15,596 nucleotides of DNA from Anaerolineales bacterium (lineage in GTDB: Bacteria > Chloroflexota > Anaerolineae > 4572-78 > NAK82). A model generated the notes under the pieces. The model was not told the DNA's origin. It saw only the letters and a program-made list of their open reading frames with translations, and ran no database searches. The translations under genes were made by a program, and so were the position numbers. The DNA lies in assembly GCA_024643945.1 (NCBI GenBank), contig JAHELX010000071.1, positions 1 through 15,596 of the forward strand, given 5' to 3'. Of this stretch, positions 1-6,719 are shown piece after piece. How positions within the stretch are numbered: the first letter of the stretch is position 1; each line of letters begins with the position of its first letter.

Positions 1-18
1 AATACGAGCGATTTGTTC

Positions 19-34
19 AGTTGTATTAACAACT
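19..34 (-). promoter_or_regulatory. Operator-like palindrome at the predicted start site
   Basis: AGTTGT and ACAACT form a perfect 6-base inverted repeat around ATTA. It covers about +1 to +16 of the promoter at 41-69, a usual place for a repressor site. It could also form a weak AT-rich hairpin at the 5' end of the transcript. No regulator gene is visible nearby, so the role is inferred. Confidence 0.35.
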
Positions 35-40
35 AGACTA

Positions 41-69
41 AGTATAATGGCTTCCTGGTCAAATGTCAA
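41..69 (-). promoter_or_regulatory. Near-consensus sigma-70-type promoter reading out of the left edge
   Basis: On the minus strand a perfect -35 box TTGACA (69 to 64) is followed by a 17-base spacer and the -10 box TATACT (46 to 41, 5 of 6 matches). Transcription would start near position 34 and run leftward to a gene outside the window. It is the best-matching promoter here. It lies just downstream of the tldD stop, so it probably serves the next gene rather than tldD. The call rests on sequence match and spacing alone. Confidence 0.6.
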
Positions 70-120
70 ATGCTCCCCGACAAGGGGTTTCGTCCCAGAT
101 TTTCCGCGAGCATCCAGCCC

Positions 121-1476
121 CTAGCCGACGGCCATGTTGCGGATGCGGAGGTGCGGACTGCCGCTGGATATGGGCAGCGAAGATTGTTGCTCCTTGCTGC
201 AATCGCCGCTCTGGTCAAAGGCCAAATCGTTGCCGATGGTTTCGATGTTGAGCAGAGCTTCAAAGACGTTGCCTGCCAGCTCGACGCCGCGCACCAACTC
301 GGCCAGTTGCCCGTTACGGATCATAACCGCCCTGGCGGCAGAAAAGCTAAACGTGTCGAGCGAGGTTTCGCCGCCGTAGGAACCCACGACGTAGATACCC
401 TCCTGGATGTCGGCTATCATCTGTTCGAAGGTCGTGTCGCATGGCTCGACGTAAGTGCGGGTCATGCGCACAATGGGAGGAAAGCGGTAACTCACAGCGC
501 GGGCGTTGCCTGTGGGTGCCTCGCCCATAATGCCCGCCGTCTGCCGTGAGTGAAGCCGCCCCACCAGCACTCCTTCCTGGATCAGGTAAGTGTTAGAAGC
601 GGGCATCCCTTCGTCGTCGTATCGGTACGAGCCGCGCAAATTATGTCCCGCTGCGCCATCGACTACGTTAAGGCTGGGAGGTCCCAGACGCCGCCCCAGG
701 GACATCAATGTCTGGACCCGTTCGTCCCCGTACACATAATCCGCCTCCGACAAGTGCCCGAAGGCTTCGTGGATAAAGACTCCGGCCAGCTCTGGATCCA
801 GGACTACGGTGTATCTCCCCCCTTTGACGGGCTTAGCTTCGAGCAGAGCTTCGGCTCGGTGGGACACGTTCGCCAGCTCTTCTTGCAGATTTTCTATCGC
901 ACCGTAATCTTTGCTGCTGCCGATACCCAGGTGAGCACTTTGAAGGTCATCCAGACCGTGGGCCAGGGCTATAAAGGTCGCGGTGATGTCGCCCTGCTCT
1001 TGCTCCAGGTAGGTGCCCTCGGAATTGGCAAAAACAACCTGGCGGTGAGTTTCGCTGTAGTCGGCAAAGGTTGTCTCAACGCGAGGTGAGGCGCCGACCA
1101 TAACCTGGTGATATTCTTCGAAAAGACTTTTCTTTTCGGTCAGGGGCACGGTCACAGGAGACTTAATCCAATCCAGAGAAACGAAGTCTACCACCGGCTC
1201 TACGGGCGCAAGCACGCTTCTCCCCTGGCCCACGACCCGCGCCTGCGCCACCGCCAGCCTCGCGTATTCCTCCAGGCGGTCCAAATCGTTGAAGGAAACA
1301 AACCCCCAGCCGCCTTTAACCAGGGCACGCACGTTGCCGCCACGTTCGGTGGTGCGCCGGATTTCCTCCACGTCGCCGTCCTGGCACTGGAGGTATGTCG
1401 ATTCTCTTTCCTCGATGCGAATTTCCAAATAATCTGCCTGCTGCTTACGCAGAACGGCCTCGATACGCTGACGCAA
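121..1476 (-). CDS. tldD: TldD-family zinc metallopeptidase subunit
   Basis: This is the catalytic subunit of the TldD/TldE (TldD/PmbA) peptidase, a cytoplasmic heterodimer that degrades unfolded peptides. In E. coli it matures microcin B17 by removing its leader. The protein has 451 residues, close to the family's usual 450-480. The zinc-binding helix HEAFGH is at residues 236-241. The family's C-terminal zinc-ligand cysteine is present as GDCSKEQQ (C426), followed by the typical end SPHLRIRNMAVG. The start is TTG, chosen because AAGGAGG lies 5 bases upstream and the protein then begins in family register. The isochorismatase-family gene stops 48 bases upstream on the same strand, so the two are probably co-transcribed. 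The partner subunit TldE (3716-5050) is separated from it by three unrelated genes. A small CCCC/GGGG hairpin (75-87) follows the stop but lacks a clear T-tract. Confidence 0.95.
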   Translation of the reverse strand: MRQRIEAVLRKQQADYLEIRIEERESTYLQCQDGDVEEIRRTTERGGNVRALVKGGWGFVSFNDLDRLEEYARLAVAQARVVGQGRSVLAPVEPVVDFVSLDWIKSPVTVPLTEKKSLFEEYHQVMVGASPRVETTFADYSETHRQVVFANSEGTYLEQEQGDITATFIALAHGLDDLQSAHLGIGSSKDYGAIENLQEELANVSHRAEALLEAKPVKGGRYTVVLDPELAGVFIHEAFGHLSEADYVYGDERVQTLMSLGRRLGPPSLNVVDGAAGHNLRGSYRYDDEGMPASNTYLIQEGVLVGRLHSRQTAGIMGEAPTGNARAVSYRFPPIVRMTRTYVEPCDTTFEQMIADIQEGIYVVGSYGGETSLDTFSFSAARAVMIRNGQLAELVRGVELAGNVFEALLNIETIGNDLAFDQSGDCSKEQQSSLPISSGSPHLRIRNMAVG

Positions 1477-1524
1477 TGGCGCCTCCTTCCAACGTTTGTG
1501 GATTGCCAGGAACCAGATACTGTG

Positions 1525-2124
1525 TTAAACTACGTCCGTCTCTTGATCGATCATCGACATAACCGTACCCAGGGGCAACACTTTGCCCAGGATATAAGCG
1601 ATGTTGCGGAGAGCAGCGCGGTGCTGCTCGACGGAAGTTCCGGCCATGCATTCTTCTGGCACAATGACCCAGTAGTTCAACTGTTGGGCGTCCTGGGCGG
1701 TGGCACGGACACACACATCTGTGGCTACTCCGGTCAGGACAAGGGTATCCACCCCCAGGCCCCGCAACAACACATCCAGGTCGGTTGCAAAGAAGGCGCT
1801 ATACCTTCTTTTGACGATTAAGAAATCTCCAGGTTGAGGGGCCAGATCCGGAACGATCTCCACGCCAAGCGTCCCCTCAACGCAGTGCACGGGCTCCTCG
1901 CCGTCCAGTTCACGGCCAAAGTCAACGCCCTGGGCGCGGTGGGCCTCCTGCGTGTAGATCACCGGCAGCCCCTTTTGGCGCGCCAGGTTCAACAATTGCT
2001 GGATAGACGGAATGATCTCTCTGCCTCCTGGGCATTCAATCGGAGCCCCTTGATCTATGAAATCGCGTTGCATGTCAATCACAAGAATTGCCTTTTTGCC
2101 TTTTCCTGCTGCTGGAACTGTCAC
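1525..2124 (-). CDS. Isochorismatase-family cysteine hydrolase (amidohydrolase)
   Basis: This is a 199-residue cytoplasmic hydrolase of the isochorismatase-like superfamily, whose members cleave amides such as nicotinamide, N-carbamoylsarcosine and ureidoacrylate. The catalytic triad is visible: D17 in VIDMQRDF, K105 in IVKRRYSAF and C138 in GVATDVCVRA, with the conserved cis-peptide region just before the cysteine. The segment HRAQGVDFGRE followed by HCVEGTLG resembles carbamoyl- or ureido-type amidohydrolases more than nicotinamidases, because the nicotinamidase metal-binding DxHxxxH pattern is not evident. The exact substrate cannot be told. The start is GTG with AGGAGG five bases upstream. 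An ATG four codons-worth of bases earlier is out of frame and meets a stop at once. It precedes tldD by 48 bases and diverges from the phosphoribosyltransferase at 2216, with 91 bases between them. Confidence 0.92.
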   Translation of the reverse strand: MTVPAAGKGKKAILVIDMQRDFIDQGAPIECPGGREIIPSIQQLLNLARQKGLPVIYTQEAHRAQGVDFGRELDGEEPVHCVEGTLGVEIVPDLAPQPGDFLIVKRRYSAFFATDLDVLLRGLGVDTLVLTGVATDVCVRATAQDAQQLNYWVIVPEECMAGTSVEQHRAALRNIAYILGKVLPLGTVMSMIDQETDVV

Positions 2125-2152
2125 GACATCCTCCTATCAAGTATTTGGCTAT

Positions 2153-2181
2153 TTGACGCCGAGGGAGTAGAGGTGCAGAAT
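2153..2181 (+). promoter_or_regulatory. Candidate promoter for the purine phosphoribosyltransferase
   Basis: TTGACG (2153-2158, 5 of 6 matches to the -35 consensus) is followed by 17 bases and then CAGAAT (2176-2181, 4 of 6 matches to the -10 consensus). This predicts a start near 2188, about 28 bases ahead of the ATG at 2216. It lies in the 91-base divergent space with the isochorismatase-family gene, for which no comparable minus-strand promoter was seen. Confidence 0.4.
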
Positions 2182-2215
2182 CAGCAATCTAACCACCGAC
2201 TATAGGGAGGCATGT

Positions 2216-2776
2216 ATGGATATTCTTCGCCAGGCCTTCGATGACAAGGTCTTGGTACCGATTAAAGGTCGTCAATTCATCATCAATCCCCTGACCGAAC
2301 AGATACCGGCCACGTCAGCCGAGTTACTGCGTGAAGCGGCGCGGCGGGTACTGGAAATAGGCCATTTCGAGGAGGCATCCAAGGTCGTCGGGGAGGAAGA
2401 TAAGGGAGGCATCCTGGTGGCTGCCACGGCCCTGTTGTCTGGATTGCCCTTTGGCCTGGCCCGCTGGTATCCTTCCGGGCTTGAGGGCCAAATCGAAATG
2501 CCCTTCGATGGCGAATATACGGACGGCAAGCTGTATCTAAATGGCGTGAACCAGGGTGATCGCGTAGTCATTGTAGACGACGTGATCAGCACGGGCGGGA
2601 CAATGATCGCTATGATTAAGACTATCCAAAAAGCCAAAGCTCACATCCTCGACATTGTGTGCGTAGCCGAAAAGGTCGAATATAGCGGCGTGGCCCGGGT
2701 GAAGGAAGAAACAGGCTATACCGTCAAGAGCATCCTGAAGGTTTCGGTGACCGGGGAGCGGTCTAAGGTGTTATAG
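2216..2776 (+). CDS. Archaeal-type purine (hypoxanthine/adenine) phosphoribosyltransferase
   Basis: This 186-residue type I phosphoribosyltransferase would join a purine base to PRPP to make a nucleotide, a salvage reaction in the cytoplasm. The PRPP-binding loop VVIVDDVISTGGT is at residues 117-129. The N-terminal FIINPLTEQIPAT, the middle KLYLNGVNQGDR and the C-terminal RVKEETGYTVKSILKVSV follow the layout of archaeal Hpt-like proteins more closely than E. coli Apt or Hpt. Automatic annotation might call it adenine phosphoribosyltransferase; adenine versus hypoxanthine or guanine cannot be settled from motifs. The start ATG has GGGAGG five bases upstream. Its stop TAG overlaps the hisG stop tail to tail in the hexamer TTATAG (2771-2776). 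It is the only plus-strand gene in the left two thirds of the window. Confidence 0.85.
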   Translation: MDILRQAFDDKVLVPIKGRQFIINPLTEQIPATSAELLREAARRVLEIGHFEEASKVVGEEDKGGILVAATALLSGLPFGLARWYPSGLEGQIEMPFDGEYTDGKLYLNGVNQGDRVVIVDDVISTGGTMIAMIKTIQKAKAHILDIVCVAEKVEYSGVARVKEETGYTVKSILKVSVTGERSKVL

Positions 2777-3499
2777 ACAGCGGCAGATCTCGGCTGGCAG
2801 CGATTGGGCCAAGACGACAGGCTCGGCTGCCAGCGCTGACTCATCGCCGGCGTGGTAGGCCTGGGCCGCGTCGAGTATGATCCCCCGCATCCGCTCTACC
2901 TGGCGCTTTTTATGCGGCGCATACTGGGGGCTGCCGACGAGAGTCGCTTGAGAGGACAATAGATCGGCGATGACGCGGATGCCATTGACGGCATTGGTAA
3001 CCCCCGTATCCACCAGGCACACTGTGGCCTGACATACCCCCAGGTGAGGCGCGATCTCTAGAGCGCCTTTCAGAGTCACGATCTCAATATCCAGGTCCCA
3101 TTGGCTAAAGAAATAGCGCGTGGTGTTGGGATGCGACGTTGCCACTTGGGCTCCAGCTAAAGAGGCCACATCTTGATAGAGGGAATCCTGTGGCACGCAT
3201 ACCGACAAGCGACAGGTGCTATAACCCAGCCCCAGGCAGGGCCCCAGGTCGATGCCCCGCTCGTAGAGCAGGTCATAGCCAGTGATCCCCAGGTCCCCCA
3301 CCCCTTGTGCCAGGTACCAGGGAATGTCCACCCCTCGCACAAAGACCAGCTCCACGTCGTAAGTCTCGCACACAGTATGCAATTGCCGGGGGTGCTTTTG
3401 GAACGAGAAACCTGCCTCCTCCAGCAGTCGCATCGTGCCACTGTACAGATGCCCGTTATTGGGAAGCAATAGTCGTAGCCTCGAGTCTCTTTTATCCAC
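2771..3499 (-). CDS. hisG: ATP phosphoribosyltransferase, short form
   Basis: HisG catalyses the first step of histidine synthesis, joining ATP and PRPP to give phosphoribosyl-ATP. Visible family features are the N-terminal LRLLLPNNGHLYSG (where PKGRL is usual), the central GVGDLGITGYDLL, and the PRPP-binding segment LVDTGVTNAVNG. The start is taken as GTG at 3499 (242 residues), because AAAGGGAG lies about seven bases upstream. An ATG nine codons earlier would place that SD inside the reading frame and adds residues without family resemblance. After the helix of VERMRGIILDAAQ only about 30 residues follow. This is too short for the roughly 75-residue regulatory ACT-like domain of long HisG, so a HisZ partner is expected elsewhere. 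tldE stops 216 bases upstream. No other his gene is in the window. Confidence 0.88.
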   Translation of the reverse strand: MDKRDSRLRLLLPNNGHLYSGTMRLLEEAGFSFQKHPRQLHTVCETYDVELVFVRGVDIPWYLAQGVGDLGITGYDLLYERGIDLGPCLGLGYSTCRLSVCVPQDSLYQDVASLAGAQVATSHPNTTRYFFSQWDLDIEIVTLKGALEIAPHLGVCQATVCLVDTGVTNAVNGIRVIADLLSSQATLVGSPQYAPHKKRQVERMRGIILDAAQAYHAGDESALAAEPVVLAQSLPAEICRCL

Positions 3500-3644
3500 A
3501 GTTGGTCTCCCTTTGCACTTGTTCATTAATGCCTCGGCAGTTTAGAACAGAAATTAGGCGTTAAACCGCCACAGAAATGCGAAGTCGTTTTTGAACAAGT
3601 ACTTTGCAGTCGACGTGTCCACCTTTTGAGAATTCGCGCCTGAA

Positions 3645-3683
3645 CCGCCGGTTGGGCGGGGACTTTGGCTTATGTCACCGCCC
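3645..3683 (-). other. Mutually exclusive hairpins in the hisG upstream region
   Basis: GGGCGG at 3654-3659 can pair with CCGCC at 3645-3649 (5-base stem, 5-base loop) or with CCGCCC at 3678-3683 (6-base stem). Both lie in the tldE-hisG gap, within a possible hisG leader or the end of the tldE transcript. Competing stems are a hallmark of attenuators, but no T-tract, histidine-rich leader peptide or T-box sequence was seen, so a regulatory role is speculative. The rest of the 216-base gap holds no recognisable gene. Confidence 0.2.
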
Positions 3684-3715
3684 GAACCTGCAGGAGGGTG
3701 AGCAATGCACAGGTC

Positions 3716-5050
3716 TTATGCTGCGCCGGTCACGGCCAGAGAGCGGAAGCTCAGGTAAGGTATTTTGAAGGAACCGGTCACCCAAACCGATTCGTCGCCG
3801 ATGGCGGCCAGGTTGGCCAGAGCGTCAAAAATGTTGCCTGAGACGACGGCATCCTTGGCCCGGCCTATGATTTCTCCGTGGTCGATGCTATAGCCCAGGT
3901 GGACCTGCGCCGCAAAATCACCGCTTTCCGCGCTGCCGGCCCAAGCGCCCAAGGTTTGGTCGATCAAGATTCCCTGAGGTATATCGGCCAGCATTTCTGC
4001 GTAACCTATCTCCCCTTCGGCGACAATTGCCGTGCTGGGGGTTGGTGAGGGCCTATGCCCTGGCAGACGCCATCCATTGCCTGTGCTCTCGGCGCCAGCC
4101 AGGGCAGCCGTTTGCAGATCGTAATAAAAGCTCTTGACCACACCCCCTTCCAGCAAGGGGGTGCGCCTGGTGGGCACACCTTCACCATCGCAGGGATACG
4201 CCCTGGGCGAATAAGGCACTCGCCCGTCGTCGTACAAAGAGAATCGGGCATCGACCACTTGATCACCCAGGCGGTCGGCCAGTGGCGACAGCCCTTGTAA
4301 CACCTTTTCGCCGTTGAAGGCATCTTGAAGCAGCGGCAGCAGGGTGTAAGCCAGGCCTTTTGGGGTAAAGACGACCGGCATCTGCCCGGTCGATACCTCT
4401 ACCGGGCGGCGCGCGAGCTGGAACTGGTTCGCCACCCGCTCCACCAATCCTGCGTAATCCAGGGGATGTCGGCACGAGGCATCGCCGTCCCACACTTCTA
4501 TCACGTCGCTTTCCTGGATCAGGCTGGCCCGCACGTTCAGCAGCAAAAACGTCTTGCGAAAGGAAGCAGAGCACCCTCGCGTGTTGAGGATAACCACCCC
4601 GGCTACATACTTATTAATTTCCAGCGTGCAAGCGATGGCGGGGTCGTATGCCTTCGCCCGTTCGATCACGTCCTGGCCGCGCGCGATCAGCTCATCCAGG
4701 CTCAGTTCGGCGATGGCCGGATCGTAAGAAGGGACATCGTCCCTGGGACTCTCGGCGGGCAGATCGAAATGAGCTTGACTGCCGAAGGGAGCCAGGGCCA
4801 GGGCATCGTCTACCAGGGCCTGAGGGGCATCCAGGCGAGTGGTACTGGCCAGCCCAATGTGTCCCTTAGAGATTACCCGCAAGGTCACACTACGACTGGC
4901 CGCCGTCCGAATCTGCCTCAGTCGGTTAGCTTCAAAAGAGATTGGCGTCTCCCGGCTGCTAACCAGGTATACTTCGGCCTGTTGTGCCCGGCGACCGGCT
5001 AGTTTCAATATCTGTTCTGCAATGTCCCAGTTAAAGGCATCTGTGTCCAA
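3716..5050 (-). CDS. tldE: TldE/PmbA-family peptidase subunit
   Basis: This is the non-catalytic-motif partner of TldD in the cytoplasmic TldD/TldE peptidase. The protein has 444 residues, normal for the family. It shows the PmbA pattern: N-terminal AEVYLVSSRETPISFEANRL, central PVVFTPKGLAYTLLPLL, and C-terminal EIIGRAKDAVVSGNIFDALANLAAIGDES ahead of the terminal IPYLSFRSLAVTG. It lacks the HExxxH helix, as expected for TldE. The predicted start is TTG at 5050, because an in-frame TGA lies five codons upstream, just after an ATG at 5071. The SD before the TTG is weak (a GAG about 12 bases away), so the exact start is uncertain. trpF stops 48 bases upstream on the same strand, so tldE may be read from the trp operon. 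TldD is encoded 2.2 kb further on. Confidence 0.93.
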   Translation of the reverse strand: MDTDAFNWDIAEQILKLAGRRAQQAEVYLVSSRETPISFEANRLRQIRTAASRSVTLRVISKGHIGLASTTRLDAPQALVDDALALAPFGSQAHFDLPAESPRDDVPSYDPAIAELSLDELIARGQDVIERAKAYDPAIACTLEINKYVAGVVILNTRGCSASFRKTFLLLNVRASLIQESDVIEVWDGDASCRHPLDYAGLVERVANQFQLARRPVEVSTGQMPVVFTPKGLAYTLLPLLQDAFNGEKVLQGLSPLADRLGDQVVDARFSLYDDGRVPYSPRAYPCDGEGVPTRRTPLLEGGVVKSFYYDLQTAALAGAESTGNGWRLPGHRPSPTPSTAIVAEGEIGYAEMLADIPQGILIDQTLGAWAGSAESGDFAAQVHLGYSIDHGEIIGRAKDAVVSGNIFDALANLAAIGDESVWVTGSFKIPYLSFRSLAVTGAA

Positions 5051-5098
5051 GGGCTGTTTTTCTCAATCCATGGCCAATTAACCTGTTGCACCGTTTGC

Positions 5099-5713
5099 CT
5101 ATCCCACTGCCTGGTGGGCCTGGCGCACGAAGTCGGCCATTTTTTGGGGATCTTTGCGTCTCGATTCGTTTTCCACGCCGCTGCTCACGTCCACGGCGAA
5201 GGGTTTTATCACCGATATCGCCGTGGATACGTTAGCTGGCGTCAGCCCGCCAGCCAGGATGATGGGCCGTGAAGCCGACAGTCCTCGAGCCAGTTCCCAA
5301 TTGAAACTGCGGCCTGTCCCACCGCTCAGCCCGGGCACATAACTGTCCAATAGATAGGCAGTTACGGCGTACTCTTCCAATCGTTGCAAGCTGGCCGCGT
5401 CTTTGATCTTGAAGCCTTTGATTACGCGCTGGCTGAAACTGGCGCAGTAATCAGGGGACTCGTCGCCTTGAAACTGCAGCGTGTCCAGCCAGCAGAATTC
5501 GGCGATCTGACGTACAACAGCTGCGTCTTCGTTTACAAACAAACCCACGATACTCACAAAAGGGGGCAGTGCGGCGATGATGGCGCGAGCTTGCTCTGGG
5601 GTTACCTGGTGCCGGCCTCGCTCAAAAACAAAGCCCAAAGCATCGGCACCTACTTCTATGGCTGCCAAAGCGTCCTCGACGCAGGTAAGACCGCATATTT
5701 TGACCTTAACCAT
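5099..5713 (-). CDS. trpF: Phosphoribosylanthranilate isomerase
   Basis: TrpF converts N-(5'-phosphoribosyl)anthranilate to the carboxyphenylamino-deoxyribulose phosphate, the third step of tryptophan synthesis, as a cytoplasmic TIM barrel. The protein has 204 residues, normal for a stand-alone TrpF. The catalytic cysteine is C7 in VKICGLT, and the catalytic aspartate is D123 in LLDSYVPGLSGGTG. The phosphate-binding loops IILAGGLTP (151-159) and VDVSSGVE (174-181) are intact. The loop after the second strand reads FVFERGRHQVTPEQA where most homologues have an SPRYV-like motif, a mild deviation. Its start codon overlaps the trpD stop by eight bases, implying translational coupling and successive use of the same pathway intermediate. 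Confidence 0.96.
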   Translation of the reverse strand: MVKVKICGLTCVEDALAAIEVGADALGFVFERGRHQVTPEQARAIIAALPPFVSIVGLFVNEDAAVVRQIAEFCWLDTLQFQGDESPDYCASFSQRVIKGFKIKDAASLQRLEEYAVTAYLLDSYVPGLSGGTGRSFNWELARGLSASRPIILAGGLTPANVSTAISVIKPFAVDVSSGVENESRRKDPQKMADFVRQAHQAVG

Positions 5714-6719
5714 TGCTGAACCGCCTTAACCGTTCCAGGGTCTGCCAGGCCCGTCCCGAGTCGATGGCTTCTTCGGCCAGGCTCAGGCCCTCGAAGAAGT
5801 CGGCCGCTTTGTCGCCTGTGACCAGCGCTGCAGCAGCACACAGCAACACGATGTCACGACGCGGCCCTCTTTGCCCGGACAGGATCTGGTGGCAAATTTG
5901 GGCGTTCTCTTCCGGCGAGCCGCCCCGAATGTCTGCCAGGGTAGCGCGTCGGATGCCTAGCTCTTCCGGGTCCAGGTAAAAGGTGCGGATCCGGCCATCT
6001 TTGAGTTCGGTGATCTTGGTGCGATCTGTGACGGTGATCTCGTCCAATCCATCCAGACCGTGAAAGATCAAAACGTGGCGTTTGCCTAAGTGAGCGCAAA
6101 CTTGGGCCAGCACTTCCGTCAGGTCAGGATGGGCCACACCCATCACCTGGCAGGCCACGTCAGCCGGATTAGCAATGGGACCGGCCAGGTTAAAGATGCT
6201 ACGGATGCCTATCTCACGTCGCAGTTGGCTGATGTAGGGAGGCGCCGGGTAGAAAGCAGGGGTAAACAGATAGGCCAGGCCAACTTCTTGTAGACAGGCC
6301 AACACGCGCTGCGGGTCTATGTGCAGCTTGATGCCCAGGCTCTCCATCATATCGGCGCTGCCGCAGCGGCTGGTAAAGCCCCGGTTGCCGTGTTTGGCCA
6401 CTGGCAGCCCGGCCGCCGCCACCACAAAGGCGGCGGTGGTGGAGATATTAAAGGTACCCGCTCTATCGCCGCCGGTACCCCCAATGTCCACGGCTCTGAT
6501 GCCGTTACAGCTCACCGGGGGAGCACGCCGGCGCATAGCCCGCACGCAGCCTAGAATCTCCTCAACTGTCTCTCCCCTGGCCCGTAACGCCACCAGAAAG
6601 GCGGCGACCTGAGCCGGGGTGGCCACGCTGTCCAGAATCTGGCCTACCGCTTCTTCGACTTCCTGGGCCGATAGGTCTCGCCGTTCCTCAGCCAGTGATC
6701 GAATTGCTTCTCTAATCAT
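5706..6719 (-). CDS. trpD: Anthranilate phosphoribosyltransferase
   Basis: TrpD transfers the phosphoribosyl group of PRPP to anthranilate, the second step of tryptophan synthesis. The protein has 337 residues, the normal length. Motifs are the glycine-rich pyrophosphate loop DIGGTGGD (78-85), NIST (91-94) and the anthranilate/PRPP segment KHGNRGFTSRCGSAD (109-123), where the usual RAVSSRSG is slightly altered. The N-terminal helical domain with LRARGETVEEI is typical. Both ends overlap neighbours by eight bases: the aldolase stop at its start and the trpF start at its end. This shows a single tightly coupled operon. No trpE, trpG, trpC, trpB or trpA is in the window. Confidence 0.96.
   Translation of the reverse strand: MIREAIRSLAEERRDLSAQEVEEAVGQILDSVATPAQVAAFLVALRARGETVEEILGCVRAMRRRAPPVSCNGIRAVDIGGTGGDRAGTFNISTTAAFVVAAAGLPVAKHGNRGFTSRCGSADMMESLGIKLHIDPQRVLACLQEVGLAYLFTPAFYPAPPYISQLRREIGIRSIFNLAGPIANPADVACQVMGVAHPDLTEVLAQVCAHLGKRHVLIFHGLDGLDEITVTDRTKITELKDGRIRTFYLDPEELGIRRATLADIRGGSPEENAQICHQILSGQRGPRRDIVLLCAAAALVTGDKAADFFEGLSLAEEAIDSGRAWQTLERLRRFSNG

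Noticed and set aside
43..48. Plus-strand TATAAT as a promoter
   Set aside because: Its upstream -35 is poor and no plus-strand gene follows; the minus-strand TTGACA/TATACT pair explains the same bases better.
75..87. CCCC/GGGG hairpin after tldD as a terminator
   Set aside because: The stem is only four bases and no continuous T-tract follows on the minus strand.
70..549. Long plus-strand reading frames opposite tldD (also 550-1089 and 1108-1821)
   Set aside because: They are antisense to clear TldD and isochorismatase motifs, show no family resemblance, and arise from GC-rich codon bias.
3705..3758. 17-codon plus-strand frame with an SD (AGGAGGG) over the tldE 3' end
   Set aside because: It is mostly antisense to TldE coding sequence, very short, and has no independent support.
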